Below are positions 43,472 through 52,261 of a DNA stretch of 64,000 nt, piece by piece; the first letter of the stretch is position 1; the number at the start of each line of letters is the position of its first letter. This DNA is from Nitrospiraceae bacterium (GTDB taxonomy: Bacteria > Nitrospirota > Nitrospiria > Nitrospirales > Nitrospiraceae). The DNA lies in NCBI GenBank assembly GCA_013140715.1, contig JABFSG010000059.1, positions 1-64,000 of the forward strand, in the 5' to 3' direction. The notes under the pieces were generated by a model, which was given only the letters and a program-made list of their open reading frames with translations, was not told the origin of the DNA and searched no databases. Made by a program: the position numbers and the translations under genes.

Positions 43472-44322
43472 GAGAAGCGGGATTCCAAGACGGAACGCAT
43501 TACATCGGTAGGAGCAGCCTGATTGGTCCAAAGCTCGAACTGCGCTGCAGCTTGATGAATGAACATCTCGAGCCCGGGAATCACACGGCAACCTGCCGCC
43601 TTGGCATCCTTCAGCAACTGGGTGTCCCGAGGGTTGTAGACAATGTCCATGACCGTCAATCCTGCATACAGTAATGTCGCCGGCACGGAGGTCGCGTGCA
43701 CTTTGGGCGACATACCCATCGGGGTGCAATGGATCAGCACATGAGCATCCGGCAGAACCTTTTGCAACGTAGGTTCATCAAGAAACGATTCCTGCACGGT
43801 TATTCTCGTCTTCGACTCGAGATCTCGCGCCAAGGCCGTGCGTTCCTGGTCATCGATTCCAAGTAAAGTCAAACGATCGATCTCAGCCTCTGCTCCGAGC
43901 GCAAATGCAATCGCTCGGGCAGCGCCACCCGATCCCAGTATGACGACTCGATGCCCTTTCAAGGCGACCGCGCCTTCACGAAGCGCCCGCAAGGCGCCGG
44001 TCGCATCGGTGTTATACCCTGTGAGGGCTCCACCCGTAGCCACAATGGTATTGATCGCACCGATATGACGTGCCGTCGGTTCGATCGTGTCTAGAAACGG
44101 AACAGCTGCCACCTTGTGGGGAATGGTCACACTGGCGCCGCGAAAATTTCCCAGGGCGCGCAGACCCTTGATCGCATCGCCGATCGCTTCCACAGGGAAT
44201 GCCAGATACACAAAATTCAGCCGGAGTTTCTGAAATGCGGCATTGTGAATGGCGGGTGAAAGCGAGTGTTCGACTGGATTGCCGATGACGCCGCAGAACT
44301 GAGTATGAGCGTTGATTTCCAT
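43468..44322 (-). CDS. aroE: Shikimate dehydrogenase
   Basis: AroE reduces 3-dehydroshikimate with NADPH. The 284 residues have FCGVIGNPVEHSLSPAIHNA, ASVTIPHKVAAVPFLD (catalytic Lys), GYNTDATGALRAL (Asp) and the NADP loop VILGSGGAARAIAFAL. The start is taken at MEINAHTQ (44322), the usual position relative to the first motif; earlier in-frame starts would add about 20 odd residues. It overlaps aroK and follows the SDR gene on the same strand. Confidence 0.95.
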   Translation of the reverse strand: MEINAHTQFCGVIGNPVEHSLSPAIHNAAFQKLRLNFVYLAFPVEAIGDAIKGLRALGNFRGASVTIPHKVAAVPFLDTIEPTARHIGAINTIVATGGALTGYNTDATGALRALREGAVALKGHRVVILGSGGAARAIAFALGAEAEIDRLTLLGIDDQERTALARDLESKTRITVQESFLDEPTLQKVLPDAHVLIHCTPMGMSPKVHATSVPATLLYAGLTVMDIVYNPRDTQLLKDAKAAGCRVIPGLEMFIHQAAAQFELWTNQAAPTDVMRSVLESRFS

Positions 44323-44395
44323 CGATCTGAATACTCGCAACAGCCGTGAACCCATCGCCGCAAGCGCAATTCTCACCATTACGGGAGGCGCTTGC

Positions 44396-45151
44396 TCAGG
44401 AGATGGTCATGCCTCCATCGATCGGAAAGGTCCCGCCTGTAACCCAGGCTGCCTCGTCGGAGGCTAGATAGAGGACCATATTAGCCACTTCCTCTGGTTT
44501 CCCGGCTCGACGGATAGGATAGTGCGAAAGAATGGGGTCCAGTTGTTCGGGATTGCCCATCAACGGAGCGGCCATTGGCGTATCGACGAGTCCTGGATTC
44601 ACCACGTTACAGCGAATGCCCTCCTTGGCATAGTCGACCGCAAGGGCTCTAGTCATCGCATCGAGCGCCCCCTTGGAAGCGGCATAGACCGGCAATGTGG
44701 GGAGTCCGACCAGGCTCGCAATAGAGGAGATATTGATAATCGCGCCCTTCCCCTGCTTCAACATCTGCGGCAAAGCGGCTCGGGTCATACGGAACACTCC
44801 AGTCAGGTTGACGTCGAGGACCTGCGCCCAGGTCGTGTCATCGATCTCGTGCAGACGCTTCCCAAAGTCCCCCACTCCGGCATTGTTGACGAGGATGTCG
44901 AGCCGTCCGAACTGCTGCACCGCCTGACGTACCGTTTCCTGGACATGGGATTCATCTGTAACCGAACCGACAACGGCGAAAACCTTGCCCTGCTCCTTTG
45001 CGATGTCGCTCACGACCCGGTACAGCTCCCCTTGCCTTCTCCCCGTGATCACGACCGATGCCCCCTCACGCACAAAAGCTTTCGCGATCGCTTCACCGAT
45101 ACCGGCGTTGCCTCCTGTGACGACCGCTACCTTTCCACTTAACCGTTTCAT
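44396..45151 (-). CDS. Short-chain dehydrogenase/reductase, FabG-like
   Basis: The 251 residues have a classical SDR fold: cofactor loop TGGNAGIGEAI, NNAGVGDFGKRL, ISSIASLVG, catalytic YAASK and PGLVDTPM. The fold and length fit 3-oxoacyl-ACP reductase, but no fatty-acid gene is near, and many SDRs with this sequence type reduce other substrates. It overlaps trmI by four bases and precedes aroE-aroK. Confidence 0.85.
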   Translation of the reverse strand: MKRLSGKVAVVTGGNAGIGEAIAKAFVREGASVVITGRRQGELYRVVSDIAKEQGKVFAVVGSVTDESHVQETVRQAVQQFGRLDILVNNAGVGDFGKRLHEIDDTTWAQVLDVNLTGVFRMTRAALPQMLKQGKGAIINISSIASLVGLPTLPVYAASKGALDAMTRALAVDYAKEGIRCNVVNPGLVDTPMAAPLMGNPEQLDPILSHYPIRRAGKPEEVANMVLYLASDEAAWVTGGTFPIDGGMTIS

Positions 45152-46017
45152 CGCTCGTGATCCTCCCGCTCTTCGGGAACGTCTGTGGACTCACCGACAG
45201 ACCCGGCAGCCTGAGCGGCAGGCCACAAGCCGGATTCAATCTTTCTCGCCACCGTAATGAACCCTGAATGGGCAACCATGCGGTGATCCGGACGTACGCT
45301 ACGACCCTGAATCGACCAGGTTCTCAATAGGGTTTCAAACGTTTCAACCATGCCAAAGACCGCCGCTCGCTCAAGCGCCTCAACCGTCTGCACCACTTGA
45401 GGGACCGTGGGAACGAAACTCAAATACATGCCGCCGGAACGAAGGGCCTGCGCGGCATGCGGTACCACCTGCCAAGGCTCAGGAAGATCTAGAACGAGAC
45501 GATCGAAGGGCAGACCATCGTCCAGCAGACTGATCCCCTCGTATGCGTTCCTTCGAAGGGGGACGAGATTCGGCACCGGACCCATATATCGTTCAATATT
45601 CGTCATCGCCGTTCGCGCGAAATCCTCACGGGCTTCGTACGTCACCACCAAACCCCGTAGCCCGACGGCACGCAAAAGAGCCATAGTCAAGGCCCCGGAA
45701 CCGGTCCCAGCTTCGAATACCCGCGCGCCTGGATAGACATCCGCCCACATAGGAATCAGTGCAAGATCCTTCGGATATAGGACCTGCGCACCGCGCGGCA
45801 TCTTCAGCACATAGTCGCCGAACGTTGGCTTGAGCGCCAACATCGTCTTGTTACCGGAGAGCGTGACGAGGGAACCATCGGACTTTCCGATGAGATCGTC
45901 GTGAGCAATTTTGTGACCGCTCAGTTGGTACAGATCTCCGGCCTTCAGGGTCAGGGCATACTGCCGCCCTTTCTTGTCGACTAGGTGAATGCGTTCGCCT
46001 GACTGGAGATATGACAT
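45148..46017 (-). CDS. trmI: tRNA (adenine-58-N1)-methyltransferase
   Basis: TrmI methylates A58 in the T loop of tRNAs. The 289 residues have the small N-terminal domain (GERIHLVDKKGRQYALTL), the AdoMet motif VFEAGTGSGALTMALLRAVG, LVLDLPEPWQVVPHAAQAL and an end domain FETLLRTWSIQGRSVRPDHR. PRGAQVLYPKDLALIPMWAD is a strong family signature. The last 30 residues are a disordered tail. The four genes trmI-SDR-aroE-aroK form one minus-strand unit. Confidence 0.92.
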   Translation of the reverse strand: MSYLQSGERIHLVDKKGRQYALTLKAGDLYQLSGHKIAHDDLIGKSDGSLVTLSGNKTMLALKPTFGDYVLKMPRGAQVLYPKDLALIPMWADVYPGARVFEAGTGSGALTMALLRAVGLRGLVVTYEAREDFARTAMTNIERYMGPVPNLVPLRRNAYEGISLLDDGLPFDRLVLDLPEPWQVVPHAAQALRSGGMYLSFVPTVPQVVQTVEALERAAVFGMVETFETLLRTWSIQGRSVRPDHRMVAHSGFITVARKIESGLWPAAQAAGSVGESTDVPEEREDHER

Positions 46018-46616
46018 TGGGGGACCATTCTAGAAGCGCTGTGCCGGGTTTTCAACAAGACAAACAACCGGTGATGGACCATAGGCGCGAACATCGCGCG
46101 AAGGTTTTACGAGCGAAGACAAACTTGAAATCTCCCAACAACTCGCCGAGACAGAGGCGCGATCGGCCGAAATTCCGCAACATTGCCACCGGTATAGCCA
46201 GACGGTTGTCAAAATCGTAGCGGAGAAAATTCTGCCACAATGGTTTTGCTTTCTCCCGATCCGATCACCTTACTTATGAAAGGGCTGGCCTGAAAATACC
46301 TGTGGCAATCTCGCAGAGCGCTATATCAACCCCTCCACACCTGCAGCAATGTTGCCTCACCCCACCACACATCTCCTCATTAGAACGCTTTAATAGTGCT
46401 GTCTTTTCCTCGTGATCGTGCTCCACCGTTCTTATGAGCAATCCAGCATAGGACTTGCTACGTAGAGGGTTCACGGGACAACACGATACGACAAAGCCTG
46501 GAATGAATCGTTTGGCGGATCGTTGTCTCTCATAAATTAGAACGGAAGAACGTGAACCTCTTGAGAGCGAGACCATGCGGAGCAAGCCATCAGATAGCCA
46601 GAGGAGGGGCGATGAC
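46018..46616. other. 599-base divergent intergenic region trmI / sigma factor gene
   Basis: I see no gene with a believable start and composition here. The stretch carries the promoters of trmI (minus) and of the sigma factor gene (plus). A strong ribosome site (AGGAGGGG, about 46600-46607) precedes the sigma gene. No hairpin or riboswitch was recognised. Confidence 0.4.
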
Positions 46617-47873
46617 ATGAAAGAACATCTATTCCCAAGCCCTGAGCCAGAAGAGTCCGTCACGATTGCAAAGGATGTCGATGCCGACGATCCTGAGGCA
46701 AGCGACCTGTTGGATGTGATCGGTAGAGCTACGTCCGAAGAGGAACAATCTGAGGAGCCGACGAACAGGGTCACTCGTACGGCCATGAGCAGTGGCCCCT
46801 TCATGTTGGAATCGCTCTACTTTAGCTCCTTCGGCGAACGCGCCCTCCTGACCAGAGAAGAAGAAATCGAGCTGGCGAAGAGGATCGATAACGGAACGAT
46901 CTCTATCCGTAAAGCCTTACGCCATGCCATACAAGTCTTCCGCCGGCTCAAACGTTCGGACTCCGTGCTCGTGGCGCAACGCACACTCCAGATGGTCAAA
47001 GGCTTGAGCGGGCTTTCAGCTACCGCGATCGATAAGGCGGAGCAGAGTCTCACCGAGATGATCGAGCAGGGAACAGGACAGCAGAAGCTTCCACTTAGCA
47101 TCACCAAGCAACTCAAGGAAGAGTTGGCTACTCTCCGTTCCGCTCGGATCGTGCTCGAACGGGCGAAAGACGAGTTGGTGCGCTGCAATCTGCGGCTCGT
47201 CGTGGATATCGCAAAACATTACACAGGCCGGGGCCTGACTTTGCTGGATCTCGTGCAAGAAGGAAACATCGGATTGATGAAAGCGGCCGAGCGCTACCAG
47301 TACCGCAAAGGGTTCAAGTTCAGCACCTATGCAACCTGGTGGATCCGTCAAGGCATCACACGCGCACTGGCGGATCAATCGCGGACCATTCGTATTCCGG
47401 TTCACCAGACTGAGGCCTCGCACCGCATCCTCCGCGTGACCAGACGACTCGGACAACAGCTGGGCCGTCCGGCTCGACTCGAAGAAGTGGCGAGGGTGCT
47501 ACGAATGAGACCCGATCGACTCCACGAAACCATGCAGGCCTTTCAAGAGCCGGTTGCCCTGGAGAAATCGGTGGGAGACGGAAGCACGGAGTTTGGAGAA
47601 TTGCTTCCAGACCTGCAAGCGGTCCCACCCGATGCCCATGTGCACCGGACGGAACTGTCGCACCAGCTCGAACGTATTCTCGGCACGCTCACGCCCCGAG
47701 AGCAAACCGTCATCCGGTTACGCTTCGGAATCGGTCATGATGAGGCCCGCACGCTGGAGCAGGTGGGACAGAGCCTCTCGGTAACGAGAGAACGGATTCG
47801 CCAGATCGAAGCGAAAGCGCTAAAAAAACTGAAGACCCCCCAGGTGAAAGAAATGTTTGCCGCCATCCAGTAA
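46617..47873 (+). CDS. RNA polymerase sigma-70 family factor (RpoD/RpoS-like)
   Basis: The 418 residues contain regions 1.2 (ESLYFSSFGERALLTREEEI), 2 (NLRLVVDIAKHYTGRGLTLL, FKFSTYATWWIRQGITRALA), 3 (DQSRTIRIPVHQTEASHR) and 4 (LTPREQTVIRLRFGI, SVTRERIRQIEAKALKKL). Region 1.1 of housekeeping sigma is absent; in its place is an acidic, low-complexity 65-residue head. The -10 recognition helix resembles the primary type, so promoters would be similar to sigma-70 ones. It is therefore best called a group 2 or shortened primary sigma. A textbook terminator follows. Confidence 0.9.
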   Translation: MKEHLFPSPEPEESVTIAKDVDADDPEASDLLDVIGRATSEEEQSEEPTNRVTRTAMSSGPFMLESLYFSSFGERALLTREEEIELAKRIDNGTISIRKALRHAIQVFRRLKRSDSVLVAQRTLQMVKGLSGLSATAIDKAEQSLTEMIEQGTGQQKLPLSITKQLKEELATLRSARIVLERAKDELVRCNLRLVVDIAKHYTGRGLTLLDLVQEGNIGLMKAAERYQYRKGFKFSTYATWWIRQGITRALADQSRTIRIPVHQTEASHRILRVTRRLGQQLGRPARLEEVARVLRMRPDRLHETMQAFQEPVALEKSVGDGSTEFGELLPDLQAVPPDAHVHRTELSHQLERILGTLTPREQTVIRLRFGIGHDEARTLEQVGQSLSVTRERIRQIEAKALKKLKTPQVKEMFAAIQ

Positions 47874-47894
47874 GGCCCGGGCCCATGAAACAGA

Positions 47895-47926
47895 AAGGGG
47901 CGAGGACGATCCTCGCCCCTTTTTTA
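47895..47926 (+). terminator. Intrinsic terminator after the sigma factor gene
   Basis: GGGGCGAGGA and TCCTCGCCCC form a 10-bp GC-rich stem with a three-base loop, followed by TTTTTTAT. It lies about 20 bases after the stop. Confidence 0.95.
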
Positions 47927-47991
47927 TTCTGCGACTTTCACCCTGACAGCGCTTATGCGACAATGAGGCCCACTCGAGTAGACGAGGCCCC

Positions 47992-48798
47992 ATGAGTCTC
48001 ACGGATAGATCGCACCCAAATCAGGCTTTCCCAGGAGAGGGAAGCAATCATCTCCCGACAGGTACCATGCAAGCGGGTATGCTCATCCGGTTTTCTGAAC
48101 CGGTCCCCTATGCTGAGGCCTGGACCATTCAGAAACAGCTCCATCAAGACCGGACGACGGATAAGCGGGAGGATGTCTTATTGCTGCTTGAGCACTCGCC
48201 GACCTATACCCTAGGCCGTACCACCAAGCCGGCACATTGGAACTGCGGGGGAAAAACCCTCCGCCAGACAGGCGCCAACCTTCACTCCGTAGATCGTGGC
48301 GGCTCGATTACCTATCATGGACCTGGGCAGGTCGTGGGCTATCCCATCCTCAAGCTGTCACGCTATTGTTCAGGGCCGAAACAGTATGTACGGAAGTTGG
48401 AGGAGGTCTTGATCCATACACTTTTGCGATGGGGGATTGAGGGCTATCGCCTCGAAAAGAAACCCGGCGTCTGGGTGCGTTGGAAGCTGGCTGATGCAAA
48501 GGTCGCCGCAATCGGAGTACGGATCGATCATGGAGTCACGATTCATGGCTTTGCGCTCAACGTCGATCTGGACCTCTCCCCTTTCTCCCATATCATGCCC
48601 TGCGGGCTGGCGCAGTGCCCCATCACATCCATGGCTGAGGTAAAGCAATCAGCCCTGTCGCCTTCAGCCGTTGCTCAGCAGATTGCGCAGGAGTTCTCGC
48701 GAGTATTCAATATCCAATGGATGGATCTCTCCCCCGACATCATGGAGCGGGAGCAGCACTGCCATTCTCTTGCATCGACATCCTCACAGCGCACCTGA
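47992..48798 (+). CDS. lipB: Octanoyl-ACP:protein octanoyltransferase
   Basis: LipB moves octanoate from ACP to lipoyl domains, the first step of lipoate synthesis. The 268 residues have LLLEHSPTYTLGRTTKPAHW, VDRGGSITYHGPGQVVGYPI, the catalytic Lys in DAKVAAIGVRI and the Cys in IMPCGLAQCPITSM. A 25-residue N-terminal extension precedes the domain, and the start may be the internal ATG at 48067. It would serve lipoylated complexes such as those using the Lpd-like protein at 35 kb. Confidence 0.93.
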   Translation: MSLTDRSHPNQAFPGEGSNHLPTGTMQAGMLIRFSEPVPYAEAWTIQKQLHQDRTTDKREDVLLLLEHSPTYTLGRTTKPAHWNCGGKTLRQTGANLHSVDRGGSITYHGPGQVVGYPILKLSRYCSGPKQYVRKLEEVLIHTLLRWGIEGYRLEKKPGVWVRWKLADAKVAAIGVRIDHGVTIHGFALNVDLDLSPFSHIMPCGLAQCPITSMAEVKQSALSPSAVAQQIAQEFSRVFNIQWMDLSPDIMEREQHCHSLASTSSQRT

Positions 48799-48814
48799 CC
48801 AAAGGAACATTCAC

Positions 48815-50071
48815 ATGCATGAACTCGATACACCGACCTTCCGATTGGCGGTTGCACAGTTCGATCAAGCGGCCGAGGCCATGGAGCTTGACCATAATTT
48901 ACGTGAGCGGCTGAAGCTTCCACAGAGATCGCTGATTCTCAGCCTGCCAGTCCGGATGGATGACGGCCGCGTCGAGGTCTATACCGGTTATCGCGTGCAG
49001 CACGATTCTGCCCGCGGGCCTACAAAAGGCGGCATCCGCTACCACCAGGATGTGAATCTTGGTGAAGTCGCAGCTCTCGCCATGTGGATGACCTGGAAAT
49101 GCGCGTTAGCCGACCTGCCCTATGGCGGAGCCAAAGGCGGCATCGCGATCGACCCGAAACAGTTGTCACGACCGGAATTACAACGATTGACTCGGCGCTA
49201 TGCGGCAGAGATCTTCCCCTTGATCGGACCAGACAAAGACGTGCCGGCCCCGGATGTCGGCACAGACGCTCAGGTGATGGCCTGGATCATGGATACATAC
49301 AGCCAGCAAGTCGGGTATGCAGTGCCCGGCGTCGTCACGGGCAAGCCTTTATCGATCGGAGGAAGCCTGGGGCGTGAGGAGGCCACTGGCCGCGGAGTGG
49401 TCTATGTCACTTTGGAAGCGCTTCGCCACCTCAAGCTCGACATTCGGAACACCACCGTAGCCATACAGGGGTTCGGTAACGTCGGAGCCCATACGGCCCG
49501 CATCATGCAGGAATGCGGCGCACGAGTGATCGCCGTGAGCGACGTGCATGGAGGCATCCATAATTCGAACGGTTTGGATATCCCTGAACTTCTCGCACGC
49601 TACAAAACAAAAGGGCAATCCCTCCGCGACACCAAACTGGGAGACTGGCTCTCCAATGACGAATTGCTGCAACTCGACTGCACCGTCCTGGTTCCCGCTG
49701 CACTCTCCGAGCAGATCACCGAACGCAATGCCACAAAGCTACGCTGCCGGATTCTCGCCGAAGGGGCAAACGGTCCGACGACCCTGGAGGCCGATCACAT
49801 TCTTCAGGACCAGGGAGTCTTTATCATTCCCGACATCCTGGCCAACTCCGGTGGTGTCATCGTGTCCTACTTCGAGTGGGTGCAGGATGTGCAGCGCTTT
49901 TTCTGGAAAGCGACGGATATCCAGGAGCGCTTGCAAGATATTCTCACCTCCGCCTTCCAGCGAACATTACAGTTTTCCGTCGCCAAAAATACCTCCATGC
50001 GTATGGCCGCCCTGATGAGCGGGATCGATAAAGTGGCTCAAGCTCACCTCCATCGTGGACTCTATCCATGA
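48815..50071 (+). CDS. Glutamate dehydrogenase (Glu/Leu/Phe/Val family)
   Basis: The 418 residues fit the hexameric glutamate dehydrogenase: VYTGYRVQHDSARGPTKGGI, PYGGAKGGIAIDPK (catalytic Lys), PAPDVGTDAQVMAWIMDTYS, the dinucleotide loop IQGFGNVGAHTARIM, and ANSGGVIVSYFEWVQ. The ATG 48815 (MHELDTPTF) follows AAAGGAAC. In an ammonia oxidiser it could provide ammonium assimilation or glutamate turnover; cofactor preference cannot be read. Confidence 0.93.
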   Translation: MHELDTPTFRLAVAQFDQAAEAMELDHNLRERLKLPQRSLILSLPVRMDDGRVEVYTGYRVQHDSARGPTKGGIRYHQDVNLGEVAALAMWMTWKCALADLPYGGAKGGIAIDPKQLSRPELQRLTRRYAAEIFPLIGPDKDVPAPDVGTDAQVMAWIMDTYSQQVGYAVPGVVTGKPLSIGGSLGREEATGRGVVYVTLEALRHLKLDIRNTTVAIQGFGNVGAHTARIMQECGARVIAVSDVHGGIHNSNGLDIPELLARYKTKGQSLRDTKLGDWLSNDELLQLDCTVLVPAALSEQITERNATKLRCRILAEGANGPTTLEADHILQDQGVFIIPDILANSGGVIVSYFEWVQDVQRFFWKATDIQERLQDILTSAFQRTLQFSVAKNTSMRMAALMSGIDKVAQAHLHRGLYP

Positions 50072-50183
50072 GTTTCACCTGTTACGTACGGGATTTGGCC
50101 CTGTAAGCTTGCGACCCCGTTGCTCTCTGCGCTAGGGTAGATGGGTTAGAGCTGAGGCAGGCGGGATTAAAGAGGACTTTGGG

Positions 50184-50477
50184 ATGGATCGAAACGTTGT
50201 ACTGTCTCTCTGGGAAGACCACAAAAATGACCGCTGGCCTCAGGTAGGAGGCCAACATGAGGGGCCGCTGATGACCCTGGATACCGTGATCAGCGGATGC
50301 GTCGTGTACTTTCTTGATACTCCCGAAGGGCTTGATGTTCAGCGGATTGGAATCCTTGAAGACTGTATCGCGGACCTGGATACCCTAACTGACGAGGTTG
50401 AGGAAGGATACCAGCCATATTTTCAACGACTCCGCCAGCTCGGATCCCTCCTCATCACCACTCACCGCGCCAGCTAA
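50184..50477 (+). CDS. Hypothetical 97-residue protein
   Basis: A small soluble protein begins MDRNVVLSLWEDHKNDRWPQ and continues with VISGCVVYFLDTPEGLDVQR and ILEDCIADLDTLTDEVEEGY. The acidic helix near the middle and the end YQPYFQRLRQLGSLLITTHR are unremarkable. I recognise no family. It lies between the glutamate dehydrogenase and the His-rich membrane protein, nine bases from the latter, so these two may be co-transcribed. Confidence 0.6.
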   Translation: MDRNVVLSLWEDHKNDRWPQVGGQHEGPLMTLDTVISGCVVYFLDTPEGLDVQRIGILEDCIADLDTLTDEVEEGYQPYFQRLRQLGSLLITTHRAS

Positions 50478-50485
50478 TTTCACTC

Positions 50486-51262
50486 ATGATGCAGCGACAA
50501 TTTCCGTCGTGGGCAGGGCTCCAGTTAACGAACGTAACGATGGCAATCCTCCTGGCTATCCTCTGTATCATTCCTCTGCCCGTGAACACAGCTCCCCTCT
50601 ACGCCCAGCCGAGCGAAAACCGACATCCGTATGAGCACGCTCATCATGGGGCGAGCAGTAGTGGGTGGGAGGGCTCAGCCCAAGGCATGGCCTATTCGGA
50701 GTTTAATCACCACCTTACCGGAATGTTGGTGCTCATCATCGGTCTCAGCGAGCTTCGCCAGGCGCTGGCAATACCATTCTGGGCTTGGACCAGATTTCTT
50801 CTTCCCGGAGCCTTACTCACGGCAGGATTTTATCTCTTCGTCTGGAGCGACCATGAAGCCTGGCCGATCGGTTCGCTCGGTTTCGTGCAGACGTTTTTCG
50901 GCAGTGACTTGGAAATCTTTCAGCATAAGAGTTGCGCCCTCCTGTCGTTAACGGTGGGGACCGTCGAGCTGCTCCGTCGACTTGGATGGATTGGCCATGC
51001 GGTCTGGGTCGCACCCCTGCCATCGTTTGCCATCATCGGAGGGCTGATGCTGTTCGGCCACTCGCACGGTCTTCATCCTTCGGCTGATAAGATCGCTCTG
51101 GACCATATGATCATGGGCTCGATGTCCGTGACCGCCGGCTCCTGTAAACTCCTATCCGATTGGTTCCGCTCCCCATGGCTGGGTCGGTCCTCCCGATGGG
51201 AATCGCTCTGGGCTGGATTGATCCTGCTCATCGGGATCCAGCTGTTGATCTACTCAGAGTAA
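50486..51262 (+). CDS. His-rich multi-spanning membrane protein
   Basis: The 258 residues have a signal-like N-terminus (VTMAILLAILCIIPLPVNTA), then about six membrane helices. Histidines cluster in HPYEHAHHGAS, SEFNHHLTG, FQHKSCALL and FGHSHGLHPS, with others near the middle. This layout resembles putative copper/metal-handling membrane proteins, but I cannot assign it to a named family. Copper trafficking would make sense beside ammonia monooxygenase, yet the position, far from amoC, does not prove it. It starts nine bases after the 97-residue gene. Confidence 0.65.
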   Translation: MMQRQFPSWAGLQLTNVTMAILLAILCIIPLPVNTAPLYAQPSENRHPYEHAHHGASSSGWEGSAQGMAYSEFNHHLTGMLVLIIGLSELRQALAIPFWAWTRFLLPGALLTAGFYLFVWSDHEAWPIGSLGFVQTFFGSDLEIFQHKSCALLSLTVGTVELLRRLGWIGHAVWVAPLPSFAIIGGLMLFGHSHGLHPSADKIALDHMIMGSMSVTAGSCKLLSDWFRSPWLGRSSRWESLWAGLILLIGIQLLIYSE

Positions 51263-51393
51263 TGAGTTCTGTACCCGATGCCTCCCGGCATAATTGACAC
51301 CCTTCCAAACCCTGTGTTACGAGTACGAGCTCTGAGCAAGCGGGATGGTATCGGGTAGGGTCGGACTCCTGAGTCGCACTGCATGGAGTAATC

Positions 51394-52146
51394 ATGGGTG
51401 GACATAGCCATTGGGCAACGGTCAAACGACATAAAGGCGCCCAGGACGTCAAACGCGGAAAGATCTTCACCCGAATTATCCGCGAGGTGGCGATTGCGGC
51501 TCGCTCAGGCGCCGATCCAGACGGTAATCCGAGACTGCGTTTGGCCATCATGAAGGCGAAAGAAGCCAACATGCCTGGCGATACGCTGAAAAAAGCCATT
51601 CAGCGCGGTACGGGAGAGTTGCCCGGCCTGGTCTATGAAGAGTTCAATCTGGAAGCCTATGGGCCGGGAGGAACCGGCATATTGATGGAAATCACGAGTG
51701 ACAACCGCAATCGAACCGTTGCAGAACTACGAAACCTCCTCACAAAGAATCATGGCAATATGGCGGAAGCAGGCGCCGTCTCCTGGCAGTTTCATAAAAA
51801 GGGGCTGCTCGCGATTGAGAAGACCTCCGTCGACGAAGACACATTGATGTCTCTCGTTCTCGACGCGGGAGCCGAGGATGTGAAGGTGGGGGACAAGAGC
51901 TTTGAGGTCATCACGGATCCGCACTATTTTGAGCAGGTAAAAAAGACCCTTGTCGACGCCAAGATCGCCACCTCGTTTGCCGAGGTGGCCTACGTTCCAC
52001 AAAATACGATCAGACTTGAGGAAAAGGCAGCGGAACAAATGCTCAAGTTGATGGAGATCTTGGATGAGCATGACGACGTACAGAAGGTTCATGCCAACTT
52101 TGACATTTCTGACGAGGTGATGGAGAAAGTGGCCGCTGCTGGATGA
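51394..52146 (+). CDS. yebC: YebC/PmpR-family protein
   Basis: The 250 residues match the three-domain YebC fold: GGHSHWATVKRHKGAQDVKR, KAKEANMPGDTLKKAIQRGT, YGPGGTGILMEITSDNRNRT, GSFxF-type AEAGAVSWQFHKKGLL, and LDEHDDVQKVHANFDI at the end. Some members regulate transcription, others relieve ribosome stalling. The common neighbours of yebC are ruvC, ruvA and ruvB; here ruvA follows after a repeat-rich gap and no ruvC is between them. Confidence 0.95.
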   Translation: MGGHSHWATVKRHKGAQDVKRGKIFTRIIREVAIAARSGADPDGNPRLRLAIMKAKEANMPGDTLKKAIQRGTGELPGLVYEEFNLEAYGPGGTGILMEITSDNRNRTVAELRNLLTKNHGNMAEAGAVSWQFHKKGLLAIEKTSVDEDTLMSLVLDAGAEDVKVGDKSFEVITDPHYFEQVKKTLVDAKIATSFAEVAYVPQNTIRLEEKAAEQMLKLMEILDEHDDVQKVHANFDISDEVMEKVAAAG

Positions 52147-52166
52147 GCAACAGCGGTAGCTACTCA

Positions 52167-52236
52167 GGTGTTCAGCCTGAAGGTATTCAGGCTGAAGGTC
52201 GGAGCTCCGAGCACTTCAGCCTTCAGCCTGAACACC
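52167..52236. repeat. Large imperfect hairpin between yebC and ruvA
   Basis: GGTGTTCAG (52167-52175) is inverted as CTGAACACC (52228-52236), the centre TCGGAGCTCCGA (52199-52210) is a perfect palindrome, and the units CTGAAGG and CTTCAG recur several times in both orientations. It occupies the gap where ruvC often lies. It could be a terminator or processing structure of yebC or a degenerate short-repeat insertion. Confidence 0.6.
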
Positions 52237-52261
52237 TTCAGCCCATGTTGCCTCTTAGAGT

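Noticed and set aside
46011-46220. 69-residue plus-strand frame upstream of the sigma factor gene
   Set aside because: Highly basic, arginine-rich composition typical of a chance frame; it overlaps the trmI start.
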